From: Bacteroidales bacterium Bact_22
Lineage (GTDB): Bacteria > Bacteroidota > Bacteroidia > Bacteroidales > F082
Reading direction: 5' to 3'
Assembly: GCA_001603665.1 (NCBI GenBank)
Contig: LUZN01000017.1
Coordinates: 1 to 54,478, forward strand
DNA: 54,478 bases
In this document: positions 34,900 through 41,261 of the stretch, one piece after another
How positions within the stretch are numbered: the first letter of the stretch is position 1
Layout: the number at the start of each line of letters is the position of its first letter
Position numbers and translations under genes: made by a program
The notes under the pieces: generated by a model
What the model saw: the letters and a program-made list of their open reading frames with translations, nothing else
Told to the model about the DNA's origin: nothing
Databases searched by the model: none

Positions 34900-34925
34900 A
34901 TTATCAATTGTCAATTATCAACTAT
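34898..34925. repeat. Heptad repeat CAATTAT/CAATTGT
   Basis: Four 7-bp units (CAATTAT, CAATTGT, CAATTAT, CAACTAT) sit between the TGTAGAGACG palindrome and the stop codon of the T9SS gene. On the coding strand the stop TAG runs straight into TTGATAA TTGACAA. Confidence 0.8.
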
Positions 34926-36574
34926 TCCTTCGTGAATCTCACGGTTCTGCCTTGGAAGCGGGCGAGGTAGAGGCCAGCTGCAAGGTCGTTGATGTTGATT
35001 TCATCCTGACCGTTGGTGACGACTGTCTTCACCAAAGCGCCGGTAGCGTTGTAGATGTTGACTTCTGTAGTGTTCTCGAGACCTCTGATGTAAAGCACAT
35101 CGTTGGCTGGGTTAGGATATACTGCAACAGCATCCAATGAATTTTCACCAACACTTAAGTTGCCGTTGATATATATGTCATCAACATACCAACCGTGACC
35201 GTCTTGTCCTGTGTATTTGAATGCTACATATATGTTTTGACCTGCAAAAGCCGAGAGGTCGATACTTACATAATACCATGAGTCCATTGGATTTGACTGT
35301 GTCCATACTTCCTGGAAGTTACTTGGATTCGTGCCAGTTGTTGAGACCCAAACACCTTCGTATGTGTAATCTTCAGCCCATGCTTCGCGTGTATTAAAGC
35401 TAAGTTCAGCCGTGGTGACACCGTTAAGTGAAATACGCGGGCTAATAAGCCATCCCTCCTGTGCCGCATCGCTATTCCATCTATGGAAGGCATTGTAATC
35501 ACCTCCATAGAGTTGATCTTCAAGACACCATTTAGAGTTATAAGTGCTATTTTGGCCTTCATCTGTCACTGTCCAGCAAGTCCAGTCGGTTGCACCCATA
35601 GCGAAATCCTCTGTGTAAGGCAATGTACGGACATCACTGTCAGTACATTCAGTGGTTACATAAATTGCGTTAAACATGTCGATACCGCTTGGCGCAATAT
35701 ACTCCACACCATCTAGGTAAATCTTGGTGCCACCGGCACAGAAAATACCCTCACTGTTAACAGTAACACCTTTGAAGTATTGACTTGTGCTGTAGATATC
35801 TTCACCGTTCTTCCATACCTTGTCAGGGCTGCCATCGTAACCAGCAACATAAACATCGCCACCATAAATGCAGATGCTGGCGCGGCTTGATCCGGATTCA
35901 GTGAGTGTGTACATCTCATTACCATCTCTCCAAACTTTCAAGTGCGTTGCTTTGCCAACAACCTCTGTACCAACAGCATAAAGTTCGTTATTATAATAGG
36001 CGATATCATAAATCTTGGTGTTTGCGGAAAGGGTCATTACCGGAGACCCCGAATACCAGACAACACCATGATATTCAGACGAGCTGGTGTACATATAACC
36101 ACCGACATAAGCCATGCCAGCAGCAATGATAACACATGTGGCTTCGCTTTCATGGGTGCCGTCACCATACGTATACAATGGCGTTGTGTCGGAGCCTCTC
36201 CATAGTACAGCGGTTTGTACTCCACTAACATCCTTATAACCAGCGGCAAAGACATAATTGGAGTAGCATAAATCATTAACGTGTGTGTTGCTTACGTTGT
36301 TTAGGAACACTGCTGAGTTTTTGTACACATCACCATAGACGTCATTGTTACGAACCCAATAAACGTCGTTAGTGGATTCATCCACCACAACACTTGTTGA
36401 AATATTATCAGACGATCCATTGCAAATGTCGTGGATTTTTTCATTGTTTTTAAACACCACAGCATGCTTCTGGCCGTCTTGTGTGTAGTAACCTGATGCA
36501 TAAACATCAAAATTTTGTGCAATAACGCTAGTCATGACCAGCATTGCTGAAACAAGAAGTAAAAATCTCTTCAT
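34922..36574 (-). CDS. T9SS-sorted protein with propeller-like repeats and MAM-like domain
   Basis: A 550-residue exported protein. A 19-residue signal peptide ends at VIAQ. Residues about 20-310 contain repeated units of the type VYVAGYD..., FAAGYK..., YVGGYM..., which look like a beta-propeller. A MAM/choice-of-anchor-like domain follows (TDWTCWTVTD to GWYVDDIYING, about 330-465). The last 75 residues are a T9SS type A domain (YPNPANDVLYIRG ... AAGLYLARFQG ... RFTKE). No catalytic motif was seen; adhesion or ligand binding is the likely role. It stands alone, with a -7 box at 36632-36639. Confidence 0.88.
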   Translation of the reverse strand: MKRFLLLVSAMLVMTSVIAQNFDVYASGYYTQDGQKHAVVFKNNEKIHDICNGSSDNISTSVVVDESTNDVYWVRNNDVYGDVYKNSAVFLNNVSNTHVNDLCYSNYVFAAGYKDVSGVQTAVLWRGSDTTPLYTYGDGTHESEATCVIIAAGMAYVGGYMYTSSSEYHGVVWYSGSPVMTLSANTKIYDIAYYNNELYAVGTEVVGKATHLKVWRDGNEMYTLTESGSSRASICIYGGDVYVAGYDGSPDKVWKNGEDIYSTSQYFKGVTVNSEGIFCAGGTKIYLDGVEYIAPSGIDMFNAIYVTTECTDSDVRTLPYTEDFAMGATDWTCWTVTDEGQNSTYNSKWCLEDQLYGGDYNAFHRWNSDAAQEGWLISPRISLNGVTTAELSFNTREAWAEDYTYEGVWVSTTGTNPSNFQEVWTQSNPMDSWYYVSIDLSAFAGQNIYVAFKYTGQDGHGWYVDDIYINGNLSVGENSLDAVAVYPNPANDVLYIRGLENTTEVNIYNATGALVKTVVTNGQDEININDLAAGLYLARFQGRTVRFTKE

Positions 36575-36631
36575 AGCTTATTGATTTTAGTTAAACATTG
36601 GTTTGAATTGTCTTGTAATCGTATGCACTCG

Positions 36632-36639
36632 CAAAATTA
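36632..36639 (-). promoter_or_regulatory. -7 element for the T9SS propeller-like gene
   Basis: TAATTTTG on the minus strand, 57 bp upstream of the ATG at 36574. Confidence 0.45.
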
Positions 36640-36693
36640 TACCATAATTTTTATTAATGCAAGAAAAAACTGTTTTTTTTGATTTTTAAGCTA

Positions 36694-36720
36694 TTAAACT
36701 ACGTAAACTATGTAAACTTT
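36694..36720. repeat. 9-bp tandem repeat in the gltX promoter region
   Basis: Three 9-bp units (TTAAACTAC, GTAAACTAT, GTAAACTTT) end 4 bp before the -7 box of gltX, so they would occupy the region where -33 contacts are expected. Confidence 0.7.
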
Positions 36721-36724
36721 TTCC

Positions 36725-36732
36725 TATTTTTG
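36725..36732 (+). promoter_or_regulatory. -7 element for gltX
   Basis: TATTTTTG, 16 bp before the ATG at 36749; no -33 TTG at 19-bp spacing. Confidence 0.55.
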
Positions 36733-36748
36733 CAAAAATTTTTGAGAA

Positions 36749-38266
36749 ATGAAAGAAGTAAGAGTTCGTTTTGCTCCAAGTCCTACCGGACCGTTGCACA
36801 TCGGCGGCGTGAGAACCGCCTTGTATAACTACCTTTTCGCCAAGAAAAACGGCGGAAAGATGCTGCTCCGCATTGAGGATACCGACCAGACACGTTTTGT
36901 GCCGGGCGCTGAGGAATATATCATTAAATCGCTCGACTGGTGCGGCATTAAATTCGACGAAAGCGATATCGTGGGTGGTCCTTACGGCCCTTACAAACAG
37001 AGCAACCGCAAGCCTCTTTACAAACAATACAGCGACGAACTGATTGCGAAAGGCCATGCTTATTATGCATTCGACACAGCTGAGGAACTCGACAACCTCC
37101 GCAAGGAAGCCGAAGCACAGAAAAAGACTTTTATCTATAACGCCGAGACACGTCAGGAGCTGCGTAACTCGTTGACAATGACCAAGGAAGACGTCGACGA
37201 GCTCATTGCAAACGGCACTCCATACACCGTTCGTTTCATGATGCCTGAAAACTACGTGGTTGAGATGCACGACATCATCCGTGGAGATATCAAGGTGAAC
37301 ACCAACACTTTGGACGACAAGGTTTTGTTCAAATCAGACGGCATGCCGACATATCACCTGGCAAACATCGTTGATGACCATCTGATGAAGATTTCACACG
37401 TGATTCGTGGTGAGGAATGGCTTCCGTCGATGCCGTTGCATGTGCTTCTGTATCAGGCATTCGGATGGGAGGCACCGGAGTTTGCACATTTGCCATTGTT
37501 ACTCAAACCGGACGGCAACGGAAAACTCAGCAAACGTGACGGCGATCGCTTGGGATTCCCAGTGTTTCCTATGCAATGGGAGAATCCTGAGACACATGAG
37601 ATTTCGTCGGGATACAAGCAGTCGGGATATTATGCAGAGGCATTTATCAACATGCTGGCATTGCTTGGCTGGAACCCAGGAACAGAGCAGGAGATCTTCT
37701 CGATGGACGAGCTTATACAGGCGTTCTCGTTCGACCACTGCAGCAAGTCGGGAGCAAGATTTAACGTGGAGAAGGCGAAATGGTTTAACCACGAATATCT
37801 GATGCGCCGCTCAAGCGAGGAAGTAGGCAAGGAATATCAGGAATGGCTGAAGACAGAAAAGAACATCGACGCTGATATTCAATACGTTACAAAGGTTGCG
37901 GCGTTGGTGAAAGACCGTGTCAACTTCGTAAAAGAGATGTGGGATCAGAGCTTCTTCTTCTTTGAGGAGCCAACCACATACGACGAGGTGACGGTGAAGA
38001 AACGCTGGAAAGAAAATTCAGCCGACCTGATGCGTCAGGCTTCGGAAGTGATAAGAAACATTGACGATTTCAGCGCTGAAAACATCGACAAGGTTTTGAA
38101 TGAGTGGATTACCAAGAACGAGCTCGGCATGGGACCGGTGATGAACGGATTGCGACTGATGCTCGTCGGAGCAGGCAAGGGCCCGCATATCCATGAAATC
38201 CTTGGTCTCATCGGCAAAGACGAGGCATTGAAACGTATTGAAAAAGGTATAAAAATCTTAGGATAA
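36749..38266 (+). CDS. gltX: Glutamate-tRNA ligase (possibly non-discriminating)
   Basis: Class I glutamyl-tRNA synthetase, 505 residues. N-terminal RVRFAPSPTGPLHIGGVRTALYNYLFAKK carries the HIGH-equivalent; the KMSKS equivalent is KLSKRDG; the C-terminal helical anticodon-binding domain follows. If Gln-tRNA is made through GatDE (11637-14977), this enzyme would have to be non-discriminating and charge both tRNA(Glu) and tRNA(Gln). I cannot confirm this from the sequence alone. It is the first gene of a pair with folB, with which it overlaps by one base (TAATG). Confidence 0.95.
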   Translation: MKEVRVRFAPSPTGPLHIGGVRTALYNYLFAKKNGGKMLLRIEDTDQTRFVPGAEEYIIKSLDWCGIKFDESDIVGGPYGPYKQSNRKPLYKQYSDELIAKGHAYYAFDTAEELDNLRKEAEAQKKTFIYNAETRQELRNSLTMTKEDVDELIANGTPYTVRFMMPENYVVEMHDIIRGDIKVNTNTLDDKVLFKSDGMPTYHLANIVDDHLMKISHVIRGEEWLPSMPLHVLLYQAFGWEAPEFAHLPLLLKPDGNGKLSKRDGDRLGFPVFPMQWENPETHEISSGYKQSGYYAEAFINMLALLGWNPGTEQEIFSMDELIQAFSFDHCSKSGARFNVEKAKWFNHEYLMRRSSEEVGKEYQEWLKTEKNIDADIQYVTKVAALVKDRVNFVKEMWDQSFFFFEEPTTYDEVTVKKRWKENSADLMRQASEVIRNIDDFSAENIDKVLNEWITKNELGMGPVMNGLRLMLVGAGKGPHIHEILGLIGKDEALKRIEKGIKILG

Positions 38267-38616
38267 TGGCCATTATTTCAATTGAAAAAATGGAATTTTA
38301 TTCCTATCATGGCTGCTTCGAAGAGGAGCGCAAGATAGGGACGTGGTTCAACGTGGATCTGAGCATGGAGGTCGACACCTCGAAGGCTGAAGAGACTGAT
38401 AATCTTGACGACACCGTCAACTATCAGGAGGTTTACGCCGTCGTGAAGCGCGAGATGATGATTTCCTCAAAATTGCTTGAAAACGTCGCCAAGCGCATCT
38501 TAAATGCCATAAAAAAGGAATTTCCGGCGGTTAGTTATGCCTGGGTCAAGATTAAGAAAATGAATCCACCTTTAGGTGGAAAAATGGAATCTGTTTCTGT
38601 TGAAATGGATTTGTAA
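38266..38616 (+). CDS. folB: Dihydroneopterin aldolase
   Basis: Folate pathway enzyme converting dihydroneopterin to 6-hydroxymethyl-dihydropterin. FolB signature: YSYHGCFEEERKIGTWFNVDL, LDDTVNYQEVY, LLENVAKRI, and MNPPLGGKMESVSVEM near the C-terminus. The 116-residue size is normal. Coupled to gltX by a TAATG stop/start overlap. Confidence 0.94.
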   Translation: MAIISIEKMEFYSYHGCFEEERKIGTWFNVDLSMEVDTSKAEETDNLDDTVNYQEVYAVVKREMMISSKLLENVAKRILNAIKKEFPAVSYAWVKIKKMNPPLGGKMESVSVEMDL

Positions 38617-38629
38617 TATAAAAATTTTG

Positions 38630-38637
38630 TATATTTG
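38630..38637 (+). promoter_or_regulatory. -7 element in front of the cobalamin riboswitch
   Basis: TATATTTG, 4 bp before the riboswitch starts; the transcript would begin with the aptamer. Confidence 0.6.
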
Positions 38638-38640
38638 CAG

Positions 38641-38800
38641 CGATTTATGGTGCCGATGAGGCTTAATAGGGAATCGGGTGAAATTCCCGGACAGTTCCCG
38701 CTGCTGTGAACTCTTAAATCTGTCACTATGCCACTGAAATCAAGCGTTTCGGGAAGGCGGCAGACCTCAAGGAGCGAGTCAGAAGACCTGCCACAAATCG
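38641..38800 (+). ncRNA. Cobalamin (B12) riboswitch
   Basis: Conserved blocks in order: ATGGTGCCG, then TTAATAGGGAATCGGGTG, ATTCCCGGACAGTTCCCGCTGCTGT (given here in part), GCCACTG, GGGAAGG, and the B12 box GAGTCAGAAGACCTGCC. Spacing and order fit the cobalamin riboswitch family. It senses cobalamin and normally represses the downstream gene. The next start codon is at 38919. A complementary-strand frame over this region is spurious. Confidence 0.95.
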
Positions 38801-38862
38801 TAAACAAAGCTTTCGGGATAAAAGCTGGCTTCTCCTTATTCATTAAGGTCTCCCAACATTTT

Positions 38863-38872
38863 TCCTTGAGGT
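38863..38872 (+). promoter_or_regulatory. Possible expression-platform arm pairing with the aptamer
   Basis: TCCTTGAGGT is the exact complement of ACCTCAAGGA at 38764-38773 inside the riboswitch, just ahead of the B12 box. Switching between aptamer fold and this pairing could carry the signal to the start of the downstream gene. Confidence 0.4.
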
Positions 38873-38918
38873 TTTGAGGTAATTAAAGTATTATTAAACC
38901 TTTAAAATCTAAGTAATT

Positions 38919-40100
38919 ATGGTAAAAAAATTTACGTTGTTTTTCCTTTTAGGAATCTTCGGTCTGTTTACGACCAACCTGTTCGCACAGCAAGATGCGA
39001 CAATCGACCCTTCACAAATCAAATTCTGGATTGGAGAGGGCGAAAGTGAAGCTGTTTTCATCGTCAACTGGGCAGAGCCTGACACAGCATTGGCTTGGGG
39101 TTACCGTTTCATTGGCGAAAATGTCGTTATGAAAACCATGATGGACGACATCGCGGCAGCTGATTACCGTTTCAGCTATGAAGGTGAATCATTTATCAAC
39201 GACATTCATTTCAACGACGGAGTGCTCGATCTGAGTCTCGTGACACCGGGATGGCTTACTTATCTTATCAATGGTGAATCAACTTGGGATTTATTTAACG
39301 AAGCGACAGTCGCTGACGGCGAATACGTGAAAATCGGCGACACCGAATGCGGCACAATGATTGATCCTATAAACTGGATTTATGTCTATGAAAAAGAAGT
39401 GGCTCCGGTTTACGCTTTAGGCGAAGAGGCAATGATTGCGGCAGCTGATATCCAATATTGGATTGGTGAAGGTGATAATGAAGCTATTTTTGCCATAAAC
39501 TTTGCTGACCCGGAAGATGTTTGCTATGCTTGGGGTTACAGATTTGCTACTGAAAGCGTCACAATTAAAGAAATGATGCAAGCTATAGCTGATGTTGACC
39601 TTCGCTTCGCTTATAATGACGAGCCGTCTCCATGGGGTGGTATGAGTCTTACCGACCTCACATTCAACTATAATGAAGTTCATTATGAACTTGTTGGTTA
39701 TAACGCCATGTACAATTTGAATGGCGTGGCACCATGGTTGACTTTTGACGAGCAAACAGTAGTCAATGGCGACTTTGTGAAATGGGGCGACTATACTATC
39801 GCTACAGAGATTGCACAGTGGACATATGTTTGGGAAACACCAGTTCAGCCTGTGACAGTCTACACCAGCGTCGACGAAATCGAGGCTGCAGCACTTTCGA
39901 TTTACCCGAACCCTGCAACAGAAGTGTTGTATGTCAACGCTGAAAACCTTAAGGATGTTGAGATTTACGACATGACAGGCCGCAGCGTGATGACAAGCAC
40001 AATGAATGTCGTCGATTTGAGCGATATGTCGGCTGGCGTTTACTTCGTTACAGTGAGAAGTGAAAATGCTTCAAAGACAACTAAACTCATTGTAAAATGA
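38919..40100 (+). CDS. T9SS cargo with two WIGEG-type repeats, B12-riboswitch controlled
   Basis: A 393-residue exported protein of unknown function. A signal peptide (about 1-24, FTLFFLLGIFGLFTTNLFAQ) is followed by two homologous domains of about 140 residues. Domain 1 opens IKFWIGEGESEAVFIVNWAEP then AWGYRFIGENV, ...MMDDIAAADYRFSYEGE; domain 2 opens IQYWIGEGDNEAIFAINFADP then AWGYRFATESV ... MMQAIADVDLRFAYNDE. Each is rich in Trp, Tyr and Phe. The last 70 residues are a T9SS type A domain (YPNPATEVLYVNAENL ... SAGVYFVTVRSE). It follows the riboswitch directly, and its stop overlaps the next gene by 4 bp. I infer a role in B12 binding or capture. Confidence 0.82.
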   Translation: MVKKFTLFFLLGIFGLFTTNLFAQQDATIDPSQIKFWIGEGESEAVFIVNWAEPDTALAWGYRFIGENVVMKTMMDDIAAADYRFSYEGESFINDIHFNDGVLDLSLVTPGWLTYLINGESTWDLFNEATVADGEYVKIGDTECGTMIDPINWIYVYEKEVAPVYALGEEAMIAAADIQYWIGEGDNEAIFAINFADPEDVCYAWGYRFATESVTIKEMMQAIADVDLRFAYNDEPSPWGGMSLTDLTFNYNEVHYELVGYNAMYNLNGVAPWLTFDEQTVVNGDFVKWGDYTIATEIAQWTYVWETPVQPVTVYTSVDEIEAAALSIYPNPATEVLYVNAENLKDVEIYDMTGRSVMTSTMNVVDLSDMSAGVYFVTVRSENASKTTKLIVK

Positions 40101-41077
40101 GAAAACTACTAGTTTTGTTGATGGCTATGGTGCCGGTGGCCCTGTGGGCGCAGTTTGCTCCTGCACAGGATCAGCCCGGCACCACGGCTATTCACGCCGA
40201 TTCTACGGTTTTTGTCGGCTGGGCCACCGGCTGCGTGGCTGAACCCGGTCCGATGGACATCTCCAACCCAAGTGGTGGTATGGCTGGTGCTGGTTGGCCT
40301 GCGGCCAATGCCATAGGTGCTCCTCAAGGCACAATGGGTGTAACATGTCTCGGCGATGGCGGCATGGCGACAGTAACATTCGCTTCGCCTATATGCAATG
40401 GCGAAGGTCCCGACTTTGCAGTGTTTGAAAACGGATTCAAGAGCGGCAGTCAGTGGTTTCTGGAGATAGGTTTCTGCGAAGTTAGCTCCGACGGCGAGCA
40501 TTTCTTCCGTTTCCCGGCAATAACAGCAGTGCAATACGAGACTCAGATTGGCGGCTTTGCTACGATGGATCCAGCACAGATTCATAACTTCGCAGGTAAA
40601 TACGGCGCTTTCTACGGCACCCCGTTCGACCTCGACGAGGTTCCCGATGATCCGCTCCTCGACAAAAACAGCATCACCCATGTGCGCATCGTCGACGTCG
40701 TTGGCTGTATTGATCCTGAATATGCCACTTATGACTGCCAGGGACATCCGATCAACGACCCATGGCCCACACCATTTGCATCGAGCGGCTTCGACCTCGA
40801 CGCCGTGGGCGTGATTCACGACCAGGCACACACACCGGGATTTGGCGTTGCCGAACAGGAAGAGGTGATGATTTCGGTTTATCCGAATCCTGCACACGAC
40901 AAATTGTTTGTGAATGCCGAAAACGTGCAACGTATTGATATTTACGGTGTTACAGGACAGATGGTGATGTCAACCACCGATACCGAAATCAACGTTTCGG
41001 ATTTGGAACCGGGAATGTATTTTGTTCGCGTCAATTGTGGCGACAACGTTTATACTGAACATGTAATAATAAGATAA
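40097..41077 (+). CDS. T9SS cargo with PDFAVFENG core, B12-riboswitch controlled
   Basis: A 326-residue exported protein. A signal peptide of about 18 residues (MRKLLVLLMAMVPVALWA) precedes one large domain with conserved pieces GPDFAVFENG, EVSSDGEHFFRFPA, NFAGKYGAFYGTPFDLDEV, ITHVRIVDVVGC and SSGFDLDAVGVIHD. A T9SS type A domain closes it (YPNPAHDKLFVNAENV ... EPGMYFVRVNCG). I recall this core in secreted proteins near cobalamin uptake genes but cannot name a family. It overlaps the WIGEG-repeat gene by 4 bp (ATGA), so both are co-translated under the riboswitch. No TonB-dependent receptor lies in this operon. Confidence 0.8.
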   Translation: MRKLLVLLMAMVPVALWAQFAPAQDQPGTTAIHADSTVFVGWATGCVAEPGPMDISNPSGGMAGAGWPAANAIGAPQGTMGVTCLGDGGMATVTFASPICNGEGPDFAVFENGFKSGSQWFLEIGFCEVSSDGEHFFRFPAITAVQYETQIGGFATMDPAQIHNFAGKYGAFYGTPFDLDEVPDDPLLDKNSITHVRIVDVVGCIDPEYATYDCQGHPINDPWPTPFASSGFDLDAVGVIHDQAHTPGFGVAEQEEVMISVYPNPAHDKLFVNAENVQRIDIYGVTGQMVMSTTDTEINVSDLEPGMYFVRVNCGDNVYTEHVIIR

Positions 41078-41087
41078 TCAATTAGTT

Positions 41088-41261
41088 ATGAAAAAGATTT
41101 GTCCTCGTTGCGGAAAAGAATTCGAATGTGTGCATTCGATTAATTGTTGGTGCGTAACAATACACCTCAGCGATCGCGCGAGGGCAAATCTTAAAGAAAA
41201 TTACACGGATTGTTTATGTAAGGATTGCCTCGAAGAGTTAAATAATTGCCCCGGCAATTAA
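41088..41261 (+). CDS. Small cysteine-rich CWC family protein (57 residues)
   Basis: A short protein, MKKICPRCGKEFECVHS then INCWCVTIHLS, LKENYTDCLCKDCLEEL. The pattern CPxCGxxFEC ... CWC ... DCLCxxCL is the cysteine-rich CWC family, a probable zinc-binding fold of unknown function; I recall members near cobalamin genes. It starts 10 bp after the second T9SS cargo, so it is probably the third gene under the riboswitch. It overlaps the 3' end of the FeoAB gene by 24 bp in convergent orientation. Confidence 0.85.
   Translation: MKKICPRCGKEFECVHSINCWCVTIHLSDRARANLKENYTDCLCKDCLEELNNCPGN

Noticed and set aside
38535..38843. 102-residue minus-strand frame over the cobalamin riboswitch
   Set aside because: It overlaps folB and the conserved riboswitch elements; translations of riboswitches are a common annotation artefact.
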